64,000 nt of DNA, from NCBI GenBank assembly GCA_048265185.1, contig JBLXBZ010000001.1, forward strand, positions 682,001 to 746,000, read 5' to 3'. This document shows positions 49,428 to 59,063 of the stretch, one piece after another. The translations under genes were made by a program, and so were the position numbers. This DNA is from JBLXBZ01 sp048265185 (GTDB lineage: Bacteria; Pseudomonadota; Alphaproteobacteria; Rhizobiales; Stappiaceae). Position 1 is the stretch's first letter. Every line of letters starts with the position of its first letter. Below the pieces are notes generated by a model. The model worked only from the letters and a program-made list of their open reading frames with translations, was not told the origin of the DNA and searched no databases.

Positions 49428-49919
49428 TCAGACGGCCCCTGACTTCACCTTTTCCGCCGGAATATACCCGAGCGGCAATTGGCTGGTGCATTTGATCTGC
49501 TCCATGGCGAATGTCGTCGAAACGTCTCCAATATCGATTTTAGCAATCAGCTTTTTGTAAAACTGGTCGAAAGCTTCGATATCCGGCACTGTGACCCGCA
49601 GCAAGTAATCCACCTGCCCGGCCATGCGATAAAATTCCACCACTTCGGGAAATTCGCGAATGACGTCGGAAAACTTGCGTAGCCAGTCGTCGTTATGCTG
49701 GCTGGTGGTGATCGCCACGAAAGCGGTCACCTTGGCGTTGATTTTTTTTGGATCAAGAATGGCGACCCGACGCTGAATGACGCCATCTTCTTCCATTTTC
49801 TGTATACGTCGCCAGCAAGGCGTCGTGGAAAGCCCCACGCGACGACCAATTTCAGCAACAGGGACAGTGCAATCCTCTTGCAAAATCGAGAGTATGCGGC
49901 GGTCAATACGATCAATCAT
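49428..49919 (-). CDS. Lrp/AsnC family transcriptional regulator
   Basis: From ATG 49919 (163 residues) the protein starts IDRIDRRILSILQEDCTVPV with the helix-turn-helix AEIGRRVGLSTTPCWRRIQK. The C-terminal RAM domain follows (VTAFVAITTSQHNDDWLRKF, VVEFYRMAGQVDYLLRVTVP). The long open frame upstream is A+T-rich and not family-like. Lrp proteins respond to amino acids. This one is convergent with the importer/lyase unit that it may control, as is common in alphaproteobacteria, but no operator was recognised. Confidence 0.92.
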   Translation of the reverse strand: MIDRIDRRILSILQEDCTVPVAEIGRRVGLSTTPCWRRIQKMEEDGVIQRRVAILDPKKINAKVTAFVAITTSQHNDDWLRKFSDVIREFPEVVEFYRMAGQVDYLLRVTVPDIEAFDQFYKKLIAKIDIGDVSTTFAMEQIKCTSQLPLGYIPAEKVKSGAV

Positions 49920-50086
49920 AAAATGATCCTCAATCTTAAATATTTTAAAAAATTTTACCACCACTCGTACGAATGCACCATGATAAATGCAAGAATGAGG
50001 AATAAATCCAATAAAATTGAGTTTTTCTTCCTCCATAGCTACATGCGACAGAACGCTTGCACATCACCTTTCATGGACGCCCCGTA

Positions 50087-50722
50087 TTACAGCAGAGCAG
50101 CCACATCCGCGCGCAAGACCGGTAAAAGCTCCGTCTCAAACCAGCTGTTACGCGCTAACCAAGCGTTGTTACGCCATGAAGGATGTGGCAGCGGCGTCAT
50201 CATACGGCCAAGAGTTTGGCGTGAGCGCAAACGGATCTCCCGCCATGAAGCCACCGTCTCGCGAACGGAGCCGCGCCGCAACGCTCCTAGATGATAGTTT
50301 TGCGCATATTGCCCGATCACCAACAACAGCTCCAGCTGTGGCGTCAAGGCGAAAAGCTGATCATGCCAGGCCTTGCGGCATTCCCTGCGCGGCGGCTTGT
50401 CCCCGCCCTTCGCGTCATGCCCCGGAAAACAGAACCCCATCGGGATGATGGCCACGCGCGCAGGATCATAAAACGTTCCCTCGTCAACCCCCATCCATGC
50501 CCGCAGCCGCTCTCCCGACGGATCGGTGAAGGGGCGACCGCTGGCGTGCACCCGCGTCCCCGGCGCTTGCCCGCAAATGGCGATCCGAGCCGTAGAGGAC
50601 GCCACGCAAACCGGTCGCGGCTCATGTGGTAAAGGCTTTCCCAATGGCGTTTCAACACAGATCCGGCAGGCGTTTATTTTCCTGCTGAGCCGCGCCAGAT
50701 CCCGCGTCATGTAATTTTGCAA
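50087..50722 (-). CDS. Uracil-DNA glycosylase superfamily protein
   Basis: The 211-residue protein has the UDG-fold motif A region IAICGQAPGTRVHASGRPFT with DPSGERLRAW, the middle RVAIIPMGFCFPG, and the motif B-like PLPHPSWRNN. COG1573-type enzymes excise uracil or act on related lesions. Only one Cys pair (CRIC) is seen near the N-terminus, so the four-Cys Fe-S cluster of family 4 is not complete. The start is a TTG at 50722 with GGAG seven bases before it; the ATG at 50710 is the alternative. Activity on DNA is not certain. Confidence 0.85.
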   Translation of the reverse strand: MQNYMTRDLARLSRKINACRICVETPLGKPLPHEPRPVCVASSTARIAICGQAPGTRVHASGRPFTDPSGERLRAWMGVDEGTFYDPARVAIIPMGFCFPGHDAKGGDKPPRRECRKAWHDQLFALTPQLELLLVIGQYAQNYHLGALRRGSVRETVASWREIRLRSRQTLGRMMTPLPHPSWRNNAWLARNSWFETELLPVLRADVAALL

Positions 50723-50838
50723 AGCAAGTCTCCGGCAATTGTTTCTCTTTTATTTTTATCCCTAAAGACCCAAGCCGCAAGCAATCATCCGTTAACCAGT
50801 TATTTGAGCTACATATTAACAGTTGCTGCTCATGATGC

Positions 50839-52482
50839 ATGAAAGAACGACATAAGCGGCAATATTCCGCGAAGGAACAGGTTGCAATGCGCATGAGTTT
50901 CGACCAGGCGAGGGCAAGCGAAGAAAAAACTCTACTTAACAGCGAGCGCGCCAAGCGTCGGCGCGCCGTGGCCCGCACCGTAAAAGACGTTCGAAGCAAA
51001 CTGGGGTCGAGCGAAGGGAGCAAACCAGCCTTCGACTACGAGTTAATGGCGCTTTTCACCAAGAACCGGCGCAACGCCACCTATGCCCTACCGCTTTTCG
51101 CAATGGTCGTCGCAAGCATTTCGGCCTTATGGGCGCCCGCTCCCTTGATCGTCGTCTGGCTGTGCTTCACCTTGGTCGCCCATAGTTTGATGCTTTGCAG
51201 CTGCCGCCGATTTGAGACAGAGGAGCCAACGCTCGCTTCGCTTGAGGCCACGCGAAGGCAATTGATTATAGGTGACTTCCTGTGTGGAATCTGTTGGGCT
51301 TTTTTCTTCCTTCTTCCTCCCGTACACGCAGCTCAAAACAGTTTCGAGGTTTTTCAGTTCGCGACGATGCTGGTTGTCATCGCCATGGCGACCATGTTCT
51401 CGTCATCTCTGCCGCGAGCGTTGTTCGCCGCAACTTTTCCGGTCACCATCGCCATTATCGTTTCATTCCTCAACGAACAAACGCCCATTCACTACGCCAT
51501 GACCGCCATGGCCATTGGCGCGCAAGGCTTTTTCCTGATCCTTGGAAATCAATTGCGTTCATCGGAAATCACGACGCTGGAATATCGGCTGGAAAAAGAT
51601 CACCTGATCGCGGAGCTAGAGCAAGCGAACGCCGTTTCCGATGAATCGCGCCGACGTGCGGAAGAAGCCAATCTGGCCAAATCCCGCTTTCTTGCGACGA
51701 TGAGCCACGAGCTGCGCACGCCATTGAATGCGATACTTGGCTTTTCCGAGGTCATGAAAAATGAAGTCCTCGGACCGATGTATAACACGGCCTATTGCGA
51801 GTATGCGGGAGACATTCATTCATCAGGTCAACACTTACTGAATGTCATCAATGAGATTCTTGACCTGTCGAGAATTGAGGCGGGGCGCTGCGAACTAAAC
51901 GAGGAACTCGTTCAACTCACCAGCGTGCTAAACGACTGCCTGGGGATGATGACGATCCGCGCCAACAAAAAGTCAATCACTCTCCATGAAGCGCATGAGC
52001 CAAATTTGCCAAAAATCTGGGTGGACGCTCGCGCCGTGCGCCAAATCATCCTCAACCTGATTTCTAACGCAGTCAAATTCACGCCCTCAGGCGGCGACGT
52101 GACGATAAAAGTCGGCTGGACTAACGGCGGCGGTCAATATGTGTCTGTCAGCGACAATGGGCCGGGCATTGCTGAAGAAGAATTGCCACTCGTGATGCAG
52201 GCGTTCGGACAAGGATCAATCAGCGTCAAGACCGCCGAGGAAGGCTCAGGACTTGGTTTGTCGATCGTACAAGCTCTTGTGCATATGCACTCGGGGAATT
52301 TTGAGTTGCGTTCAAAATTGAGGGAAGGCACGGAAGCTCTTGTGACCTTCCCCTCAACCCGGGTTCTGGAAGCCACGCCCGCCTATAGCGGCGCCTCCGA
52401 GCCTGCTCCCCATGCACCGCCGGAGAAGACGCCCGCGCCGGTCGTCTCCATAAATAGCGCAGCTGCGCGAAAAGCCTCTTGA
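50839..52482 (+). CDS. Membrane sensor histidine kinase (PdhS/PleC-like)
   Basis: The 547-residue protein has an N-terminal basic cytoplasmic part, about six hydrophobic segments between residues 80 and 240, a short coiled coil (LEYRLEKDHLIAELEQANAV), HisKA with phospho-acceptor His290 (TMSHELRTPLNAILGFSEVM), and HATPase_c with N box (LNLISNAVKFTPSGG), G1 (SVSDNGPGIAEEEL) and G2 (EEGSGLGLSIVQALVHMHSG). The kinase core is of the PleC/DivJ/PdhS kind found in alphaproteobacterial cell-cycle signalling, but the sensor differs and no PAS domain is seen. There is a disordered Pro/Ala-rich tail of about 45 residues. No response regulator is adjacent. Confidence 0.92.
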   Translation: MKERHKRQYSAKEQVAMRMSFDQARASEEKTLLNSERAKRRRAVARTVKDVRSKLGSSEGSKPAFDYELMALFTKNRRNATYALPLFAMVVASISALWAPAPLIVVWLCFTLVAHSLMLCSCRRFETEEPTLASLEATRRQLIIGDFLCGICWAFFFLLPPVHAAQNSFEVFQFATMLVVIAMATMFSSSLPRALFAATFPVTIAIIVSFLNEQTPIHYAMTAMAIGAQGFFLILGNQLRSSEITTLEYRLEKDHLIAELEQANAVSDESRRRAEEANLAKSRFLATMSHELRTPLNAILGFSEVMKNEVLGPMYNTAYCEYAGDIHSSGQHLLNVINEILDLSRIEAGRCELNEELVQLTSVLNDCLGMMTIRANKKSITLHEAHEPNLPKIWVDARAVRQIILNLISNAVKFTPSGGDVTIKVGWTNGGGQYVSVSDNGPGIAEEELPLVMQAFGQGSISVKTAEEGSGLGLSIVQALVHMHSGNFELRSKLREGTEALVTFPSTRVLEATPAYSGASEPAPHAPPEKTPAPVVSINSAAARKAS

Positions 52483-52510
52483 CCCGCGCGCTGGGGTTTG
52501 GCCTACGTTC

Positions 52511-53539
52511 TTAATCTTCCGATTTTTGCGAAACGCCCGCGTCTGCAAATGTCGCCATGCCATTGTGAACGGAAATCGCCACCTTGACTAAGCCGGCGGC
52601 GAGCGCCGCTCCCGTGCCTTCGCCTAAACGCATGCCAAAATCAAGCAAGGCCGTCTTATTCATTTTTTTCAACGCCATGACGTGCCCCGGCTCCGCCGAC
52701 ACATGGCCAAATTGGCAGTGGTCAAGGCTCATAGCGTCCATGGCGTATAATACGCCCGCCGCCGCAGTCGCCACATAGCCGTCGATAATCACCGGAACGC
52801 GTTGATGGCGCCCGGCGAGAATGGCCCCCGCCATCGCGGCGATTTCCCGCCCGCCGACCCGCCGCAGAATTTCAAGAGGGTCGCGCTCGCCGTTCAAACG
52901 GTTCACCGCCATTTCCACCGCCTTCACCTTACGGCTAAGCCCCGCAGCGTCCACGCCAGTTCCCGGACCAACCCAGTCAGCAGCGTTCCCTCCAAACAAT
53001 CCGTTCAAAACAGCGGCGGCGACAGTAGTGTTGCCGATTCCCATCTCGCCGACGCACAGAAGGTCGGCGCCGCCTGCAAGCGCCTCCATGCCGAAAGCCA
53101 TTGTCGCGGCGCAATTGGCCTCGTCCAGCGCGTCTTCTTCCGTAATGTCAGGCGTGGGCATGTCCAGAGCCAGATCGAACACCTTCAAGCCCAGATCATG
53201 AGCAATGCAAATCTGGTTGATCGCGGCGCCGCCAGCGGCAAAGTTTTCCACCATCTGCCGCGTCACCTCGGAAGGAAAAGCGGAAACGCCCTTATTGGCC
53301 ACGCCGTGATTCGTGGCGAAAATGGCCACCAGCGGACGAATCACTTGAGGCTTTCCTAAACTGCTCCAGGTCGCCGCCCATTCCGCCAACTCTTCAAGAC
53401 GCCCCAAAGAACCTGCCGGTTTGGTCAGTTGCCCGTCGCGCGCTTTCACCTGCTCCGCCGCCTCAAGGTCCGGCCCCGGCATCGACGTGATCAAATTGCG
53501 GATGTCATCAAAAGGCAGAGCGGTGGAAGACATAGACAT
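52511..53539 (-). CDS. cobT: Nicotinate-nucleotide-dimethylbenzimidazole phosphoribosyltransferase
   Basis: CobT makes alpha-ribazole phosphate for the lower ligand of cobalamin. The approximately 342-residue protein has DGQLTKPAGSLGRLEELAEW, VAIFATNHGVANKGVSAFPS, MGIGNTTVAAAVLNGLFGGN, GRHQRVPVIIDGYVATAAAG and the catalytic Glu region RLGEGTGAALAAGLVKVAI. Start at ATG 53539 or 53533; the longer frame upstream is not conserved. It is divergent from cobS with under 100 bases between the starts, so the two nucleotide-loop steps are controlled together. No cobalamin riboswitch is seen in the short gap. Confidence 0.94.
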   Translation of the reverse strand: MSMSSTALPFDDIRNLITSMPGPDLEAAEQVKARDGQLTKPAGSLGRLEELAEWAATWSSLGKPQVIRPLVAIFATNHGVANKGVSAFPSEVTRQMVENFAAGGAAINQICIAHDLGLKVFDLALDMPTPDITEEDALDEANCAATMAFGMEALAGGADLLCVGEMGIGNTTVAAAVLNGLFGGNAADWVGPGTGVDAAGLSRKVKAVEMAVNRLNGERDPLEILRRVGGREIAAMAGAILAGRHQRVPVIIDGYVATAAAGVLYAMDAMSLDHCQFGHVSAEPGHVMALKKMNKTALLDFGMRLGEGTGAALAAGLVKVAISVHNGMATFADAGVSQKSED

Positions 53540-53633
53540 ATACAAACTCCAGACAACAAGGAACAATGGCGCGTAAGTCGGCAAGGATCTATAAACCCCA
53601 TAAACGCAAACCGCAAAGCAGGATCAACGCGTG

Positions 53634-54470
53634 ATGATCAAAGCAGTTGACCCAGAAAAGCCCGACCCGCCACAAACAAGCGCCTTCCCAGTGGATTTCC
53701 TGGCGGATCTTGGCGCAATGCTGCGCTTTTTTTCGCGCATCCCAATGCCTGAACTCAGCAAGAACGACGATCCGGCCCGCCCGCCAGATTTCTCACGCCA
53801 GACAAGAATGATTTCCATAGCAGGGTTTATCCTCGCCCTTCCCTCCGCGTTGATCTTATTCGTCGGTCCTCTCACCACCGCGCCGGCGATTGTAATCTCC
53901 ATCCTCGCCGCAACGTTAATGACCGCCCTCACCGGAGCGCTTCATGAAGACGGCCTTGCGGACGTCGCCGACGGTTTTTTTGGCGCGACGTCTACGCCCC
54001 GACGTCTTGAGATCATGAAAGACAGCCGAATTGGAACCTTCGCGGCCATGGCGCTGATTATCGCGTTCACGCTTCAAGTGACGCTTCTCGCCGACTTACT
54101 GAAACGTCATGGAGGCTTTGGCGCAGCCCTATTGTTCATATGCGCGCAAACCGTTTCCCGTTTTCACATGGCGGCGCTCTGGCGATGGCTTCCCAGCGCC
54201 CGCCCGGACGGGCTTGCCGCCCGCTTTGGCTCTCCCACGCGCTCAAGCCTCATTGTCGCCGGCCTCAGCGCCTTGGTCATGGTTGCGCTCGCCTGCCTTG
54301 TGGTTCCGCCGCTTTCCCTTTTAAGCGGCGTCGCTCTAAGCGTCATTTGTTTGATGGGCTTCATGCGGCTCGCCAAGAAAAAAATAGGCGGACAAACGGG
54401 CGATGCGCTAGGCGCCGTCCAGCAGCTCACTTATCTCGCCCTTCTCCTCGGCGCCGCATGCGTGGCTTAA
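53634..54470 (+). CDS. cobS: Adenosylcobinamide-GDP ribazoletransferase
   Basis: CobS joins adenosylcobinamide-GDP and alpha-ribazole, the last step of cobalamin synthesis, in the inner membrane. The 278-residue protein has the CobS motifs MLRFFSRIPMPE, GALHEDGLADVADGFFG (acidic substrate/metal site), RRLEIMKDSRIGTFAAMALI and C-terminal KIGGQTGDALGAVQQLTYLA. About six membrane segments are visible. GTG 53631 could serve instead of ATG 53634. It is divergent from cobT. No other cob genes are in the window. Confidence 0.94.
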   Translation: MIKAVDPEKPDPPQTSAFPVDFLADLGAMLRFFSRIPMPELSKNDDPARPPDFSRQTRMISIAGFILALPSALILFVGPLTTAPAIVISILAATLMTALTGALHEDGLADVADGFFGATSTPRRLEIMKDSRIGTFAAMALIIAFTLQVTLLADLLKRHGGFGAALLFICAQTVSRFHMAALWRWLPSARPDGLAARFGSPTRSSLIVAGLSALVMVALACLVVPPLSLLSGVALSVICLMGFMRLAKKKIGGQTGDALGAVQQLTYLALLLGAACVA

Positions 54471-54599
54471 ACGCAACGTTCACGACAAGGCTCCCTTAAA
54501 ATGGCGCTTTAATACGTTCGAATGTTTATATTTCATTAAGCTGTGGTAGTTTGCCCGTAAATTGATCTGAATGTTCTTCCGCTTTTGATTGGTGTTTTG

Positions 54600-55832
54600 A
54601 TGTTTATCGCCTTCGTCCAGAAGTTATCATCTTTGCCGGCGCCTGCGCTTTCAACGTCCTTCACCAAGCTCACACGCCTCATCGTGTTAATCGGCCTCAT
54701 GGGTGGACTTGCAGCCTGCGGCTCACGCCCCGGCGTAGGATCGCTTGAAATATCGACGGAACCAGCCGAAAACGCCAAGACGCACAAAATCCTGATCGCG
54801 ACGACCCGTGAAAAGGATGAACGCCCCTCCACCTATTTCAACGGCGAACGTGCAACCGAAGTGAACTACGCTCAGGCCGTTATTTCCATTCCGCCCAGCC
54901 ATGTGCCGGGGCTCGTTGAATGGCCATCCACGCCTCCAGGAGATCCCAACAAGGATTTCGTGCTTCGATCCACTGACTATATTCCCGACGCCAAAGCGTT
55001 TCAGGCGGACCTTCGTAAAGAACTGGCCAAACGCCCCAAAGGCGAGCGGGACGTGTTTTTGTTCGTGCATGGCTATAACACCAGATACGCCGAAGCGCTC
55101 TATCGCTTCGCGCAGGTGGTCAACGACTCCAACGCCACCGACGTTCCCGTTCTATTTTCCTGGGCGTCCCGCGGCGAGCTCACCGACTATGTCTACGACA
55201 ACAACAGCGCCACCGCCGCCCGCGACGGCCTTGAAAAAACAATTCGCGAAATCTACGCCAGCGGCGCGGAACAGGTGAACATCATGGCCCACTCCATGGG
55301 CAATTGGGTTCTTGTAGAAACCTTGCGACAAATCAAATTGTCAAAAAACCCGTTGCCGGAAAAGCAAATGGGATTAACTGTTCTAGCGGCGCCTGATTTA
55401 GACATTGACGTCTTCAAATCACAATTAAGACGGTTTGGCCAACCTGAACGCCCCTTCCTGATCTTGGTTTCCAGAGATGACCGCGCCTTGAAGGTCTCCA
55501 GCCTTTTGGCCGGCGGGAAAAGCCGCGTTGGCGGTTATGGCAATGACACGGAGCTTGCCGAGCTTGGCGCGGTCGTCATTGACCTCACCAATTTGGAATC
55601 GCAAGATTCAGCCAATCACGCCAAATTCGCCCAGCTTGGCGTCATCGCGCCGCAGCTGCGCGAAATGATATCAAAGCACGGCTTCGCCGTGAATCAGGAA
55701 AGCCTGCAAACGCAAGTGAACTCAGTAGGCGCGACGGTCGGCGACGTTATTGGCGGCACGGCGGAAATCATCATCACCGCCCCCATCACCATTTTAACCG
55801 CGCCGCTGCGCATCTTGTCCAAGAACCAGTAG
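54600..55832 (+). CDS. Alpha/beta hydrolase lipoprotein, DUF900 family
   Basis: The 410-residue protein has an N-terminal hydrophobic segment and lipobox (IVLIGLMGGLAAC-GS), so it should be a lipoprotein. The DUF900 hydrolase domain follows: KILIATTREKDERPSTYFNG, RDVFLFVHGYNTRYAEALYR, VLFSWASRGELTDYVYD, the Ser nucleophile in VNIMAHSMGNWVLVETLR, an Asp in LAAPDLDIDVF and VSRDDRALKVS. The region after residue 360 is Ile/Thr-rich. The substrate is unknown. An N-terminal stretch of about 30 residues before the lipobox helix is longer than usual, so the start may lie further in. Confidence 0.88.
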   Translation: MFIAFVQKLSSLPAPALSTSFTKLTRLIVLIGLMGGLAACGSRPGVGSLEISTEPAENAKTHKILIATTREKDERPSTYFNGERATEVNYAQAVISIPPSHVPGLVEWPSTPPGDPNKDFVLRSTDYIPDAKAFQADLRKELAKRPKGERDVFLFVHGYNTRYAEALYRFAQVVNDSNATDVPVLFSWASRGELTDYVYDNNSATAARDGLEKTIREIYASGAEQVNIMAHSMGNWVLVETLRQIKLSKNPLPEKQMGLTVLAAPDLDIDVFKSQLRRFGQPERPFLILVSRDDRALKVSSLLAGGKSRVGGYGNDTELAELGAVVIDLTNLESQDSANHAKFAQLGVIAPQLREMISKHGFAVNQESLQTQVNSVGATVGDVIGGTAEIIITAPITILTAPLRILSKNQ

Positions 55833-55850
55833 TTCCTATATCTGAGCGTC

Positions 55851-56081
55851 ATGGACAACACAGCCAAAACCATTTCCACGCCCTGCGTTCTTTTATGCCG
55901 CATAGATGCGGCGAGCGGATTATGCTCCGGGTGTAAGCGCAGCATAGACGAAGTGCGTTTGTGGTCTAAGTTTAACGAAAATCAACGCCTTGAAATCATG
56001 GCGACCCTACCTCACCGCTCTCTTGACGCGCCGAAAGAAACAGACGCCAAAGGCGATAAAACCGCGTGGGAGCCCCTTTGA
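55851..56081 (+). CDS. DUF1289 family small cysteine protein
   Basis: The 76-residue protein has the DUF1289 pattern: STPCVLLCRIDAASGLCSGC followed by KRSIDEVRLWSKFNENQRLE and IMATLPHR. Four conserved cysteines suggest a metal or Fe-S site; function is unknown. It overlaps the following aspartic protease gene by 16 bases and starts 18 bases after the DUF900 gene, so all three probably share a message. DUF1289/aspartic-protease linkage is common in alphaproteobacteria. Confidence 0.92.
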   Translation: MDNTAKTISTPCVLLCRIDAASGLCSGCKRSIDEVRLWSKFNENQRLEIMATLPHRSLDAPKETDAKGDKTAWEPL

Positions 56082-56782
56082 CCTATCTGCGGAAACTTGT
56101 TCTCCTCGCGATTGCGCTGGTGATTGGCGCGGCGATCTATCTGTATATTGTCGGCGATCCGAAAACTTGGGCCGCTCTAGCTCCAGTCGACGACTTGCCG
56201 CAAATAGTTTCATTAAGCGCCATCGCAATCGTCCTGACCATCAGCGTCATTCTGACCCGCCCCAAGTTACGTGAGGTTGGCAAAGCTGTCTTGGGCTGGG
56301 GCGGGCTGGCTCTGGTTCTGGTCACCCTTTACGCCTTCCGCCACGAGGCTGAACAAGTCGGCGCACGCGTTCTGGGCGTATTGGCGCCCGGCGTGGCCTT
56401 TGAGCAACCCGGCGGCTCCATTGAAATCATACGCGACAACAGCCGCCACTTTAACGTCAGCGTCGAAATTGACGGCGTTCGCGTGAGAATGCTGGTTGAT
56501 ACGGGCGCGTCAGCCGTCACCTTACGAGCGGAAGACGCCGCCGCCGCCGGCTTTGACTCCGCCGACCTCGCCTATACGACCCCGGTGTCCACAGCCAATG
56601 GCGTCACCATGGTTGCGCCCATTCGAATCGCGCGATTACGTCTTGGCTCAATTCAGATGGAAAACATACGCGCCTTCGCCGCGCGCCCTGGGGCGCTGGA
56701 GCGAAGCCTTCTTGGCCTCTCCGCCCTGGACAAATTGTCAGGGTGGAGCGTTCAGGGCGATCGTCTGATCCTTAGGCCGTGA
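56066..56782 (+). CDS. Membrane-anchored clan AA aspartic protease (TIGR02281 type)
   Basis: From GTG 56066 the 238-residue protein has two or three N-terminal hydrophobic segments (VLLAIALVIGAAIYLYIVGD; LSAIAIVLTISVILTRPKLR). A retropepsin-like domain follows with the catalytic triplet in MLVDTGASAVTLRAEDAAAA and LLGLSALDKLSGWSVQGDRL at the end. These proteases work as dimers on the periplasmic side; natural substrates are not known. It is translationally coupled to DUF1289. Confidence 0.9.
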   Translation: MGAPLTYLRKLVLLAIALVIGAAIYLYIVGDPKTWAALAPVDDLPQIVSLSAIAIVLTISVILTRPKLREVGKAVLGWGGLALVLVTLYAFRHEAEQVGARVLGVLAPGVAFEQPGGSIEIIRDNSRHFNVSVEIDGVRVRMLVDTGASAVTLRAEDAAAAGFDSADLAYTTPVSTANGVTMVAPIRIARLRLGSIQMENIRAFAARPGALERSLLGLSALDKLSGWSVQGDRLILRP

Positions 56783-56865
56783 ACGGCGGCGCCGCCGAAA
56801 CCAAGGCGGTGAAGCGAGCGCGCCGTAAAACGCCAAGCTGAAACTTGCGCGCTCTTCGCAATTGA

Positions 56866-57699
56866 TTAGCCATAGAACAAGCTGACGCCGAAGCGAAAGG
56901 CGACAATCAACAAAAACACGCCAAAGGAAATTTCAAGAACGCGCTTCGGCAATGCATGCGCGATACGCACGCCGTAAGGCGCCGCGAATGTGGTGATCGG
57001 TATAATCAAAGCCACGCCCAGCAAGTTGACGTACCCAAGAGAGAATGATGGCAAATTCGGATGTCCCCAGCCCGCCCAGATCATTCCCAAAACGCCGGGG
57101 ACAGAGATCAGCACGCCGGTTCCAGCCGACGTCGCCACAGCCTGATGGATAGGACGTCCAAAGAGGGTCATGAACGTATTGTTCATCACGCCGCCGCCAA
57201 TGCCCATCAAGGTGGACAGAAACCCAATCACGACGCCGCAAATCGCCCTCACGGGATTCCCCGGAATGTCAGCCCCCAAACGCCAGCTTTCCCGATTGAA
57301 CAACATGCGTAATCCAACAGCAATGGCGATAACGGCGAAAATTCCCTTCAACTCAGCGCCCGAAACATAAGCGGCGACGACGCTGGCCGTCACAACGCCG
57401 AACGGTACGGGAATGATCCAGCTTTTCAGCAGTTCCAGATCCACCGTTCCGCGCTTCTTATGGGAAAGAAACGAGCGAATGGACGTGGGCACGATGATTC
57501 CCAAGGACGTAGCAACGGCGATATGCATCCGCACGCCTTCATCCACGCCAAAGAAACTCAGAAATTGATAAAGAACCGGCACGAGCACCGCACCGCCGCC
57601 TATCCCGAAAATGCCCGCAAGCAACCCAGCGATCGCGCCTGAAGCAATCAAGGCGAGAGCGAGTCCCGCCAATTCACCGTTCACCCAAGAAAGGTCCAT
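56866..57699 (-). CDS. TSUP family transporter (TauE/SafE)
   Basis: The 277-residue protein has eight or so hydrophobic segments and the duplicated TSUP motif: GLLAGIFGIGGGAVLVPVLY and GFLSTLMGIGGGVMNNTFMT. The GIGGG loops line the transport path for sulfite, sulfoacetate or other anions in characterised relatives. No sulfur genes are nearby, so specificity is open. It is convergent with the aspartic protease gene. About 210 bases of unassigned DNA lie between its start and the dusA end. Confidence 0.92.
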   Translation of the reverse strand: MDLSWVNGELAGLALALIASGAIAGLLAGIFGIGGGAVLVPVLYQFLSFFGVDEGVRMHIAVATSLGIIVPTSIRSFLSHKKRGTVDLELLKSWIIPVPFGVVTASVVAAYVSGAELKGIFAVIAIAVGLRMLFNRESWRLGADIPGNPVRAICGVVIGFLSTLMGIGGGVMNNTFMTLFGRPIHQAVATSAGTGVLISVPGVLGMIWAGWGHPNLPSFSLGYVNLLGVALIIPITTFAAPYGVRIAHALPKRVLEISFGVFLLIVAFRFGVSLFYG

Positions 57700-57913
57700 A
57701 TCATTTCCAATGTCTGCAAAATCAATCTCTAATGAAACGAACGATTGGCGAGCCTATTAATCTCATTACAAATACGGCTGCTCAAAAGGACGTGTTTCAC
57801 AGAAAGCCATAGACGGAAGGCTGCGCAGAATAAGCTCCATCACTCTACGCCAATCATGTTTCTCATTTTGCCGTTTATGAAACAAGAATATTCATGAGAA
57901 AGATAAATCATCG

Positions 57914-58981
57914 TTATTCGGCGGCTTGCGCGGAAGCGCTCTCATTCTCAATTGGCGCAACCGCCTCCAAAGCCGCGAGCACCACCTCAACGCCCGCCCC
58001 CGGCTTGACCGCTTCGACCGTCAGGTGACGGCGCCACGTTCGTGCGCCGGGGACACTTTGAAAAAGCCCCAAAATATGGCGAGTCATATAGGAAAGTTTG
58101 ACGCCGCGCGCGAGTTGATCCTCGATGAAAGGTAAATAATCATGGACAATATCCACCCGGCTTTTCATCTGCGCTCCCTCCCCTTCGGCGCGCCCCTCTG
58201 GCGCAGCCGACAGAGCGTCGGCCTGTGAGAGTATCCACGGGTTGTGATAAGCGGCCCTGCCAAGCATCACCCCATCCACATGGCGTAAATGCTCGGCGGC
58301 TTGCTCCATGTCCACAACGCCGCCGTTGAGGCCCACATAGACCTGCGGCAAACGCTGTTTGAGCCGATAAACACGTTGATAATCCAGAGGTGGGACGTCC
58401 CGATTTTCCTTCGGCGACAGCCCTTTCAACCAAGCTTTGCGCGCATGCACCCACAATGCGTCGCAACCGGTTTTCAAAACGGCGTCCGCCAACGCGTCCA
58501 GCGCCTGTTCGGGGTCTTGCTCATCAACGCCAATTCGGCATTTCACGGTTACGGGAATAGAAACCGCAGCTTTCATCTCCCCCACGCAAGCCGCCACCAA
58601 TTCTGGCTCTTGCATGAGACAGGCGCCGAAACGGCCTGACTGAACGCGGTCTGATGGGCATCCCACGTTCAGATTGATCTCATCATAACCATATTCCTGG
58701 GCGACGCGCGCCGCCGCCGCCAGGTCGGCGGGATTCGACCCGCCCAATTGACAAGCCACCGGATGCTCGCACGGGTCAAATCCCAGAAGTTTATCTCGAT
58801 CACCGTAAATTATAGCCCCCGTCGTCACCATCTCCGTGTAAAGAAGCGCGTCGCGGCTAATCAAGCGATGAAACTTGCGGCAATAGCGATCCGTCCAATC
58901 CATCATCGGAGCGACGGAGAGGCGAACGCCTTTTGACAAGTCGTATATTTTTGTTTTTTCAGGCACTTGAAAGTCCTTCAA
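57914..58981 (-). CDS. dusA: tRNA-dihydrouridine(20/20a) synthase
   Basis: DusA reduces U20 and U20a of tRNA using FMN and NADPH. The 355-residue protein has VRLSVAPMMDWTDRYCRKFH, LGGSNPADLAAAARVAQEYG, the catalytic Cys in INLNVGCPSDRVQSGRFGAC, and VHARKAWLKGLSPKENRDVP, DusA-specific text. FMN-binding VDGVMLGRAAYHNPWIL follows. The 5' end of dusA is a recurrent attachment site for integrative elements, and an integrase remnant begins 83 bases from this start in the opposite direction. The gene itself reads through without damage. Confidence 0.95.
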   Translation of the reverse strand: MKDFQVPEKTKIYDLSKGVRLSVAPMMDWTDRYCRKFHRLISRDALLYTEMVTTGAIIYGDRDKLLGFDPCEHPVACQLGGSNPADLAAAARVAQEYGYDEINLNVGCPSDRVQSGRFGACLMQEPELVAACVGEMKAAVSIPVTVKCRIGVDEQDPEQALDALADAVLKTGCDALWVHARKAWLKGLSPKENRDVPPLDYQRVYRLKQRLPQVYVGLNGGVVDMEQAAEHLRHVDGVMLGRAAYHNPWILSQADALSAAPEGRAEGEGAQMKSRVDIVHDYLPFIEDQLARGVKLSYMTRHILGLFQSVPGARTWRRHLTVEAVKPGAGVEVVLAALEAVAPIENESASAQAAE

Positions 58982-59063
58982 CTTCGTCTTTTCCGCTCAT
59001 TTTACAACAAATCCGCCAGTTTCGACGTTGGACTTAGCACATTACGCCAATCGAACAAGCCAC

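Noticed and set aside
53540..53630. Possible cobalamin riboswitch between cobT and cobS
   Set aside because: The gap is under 100 bases and lacks the B12-box pattern.
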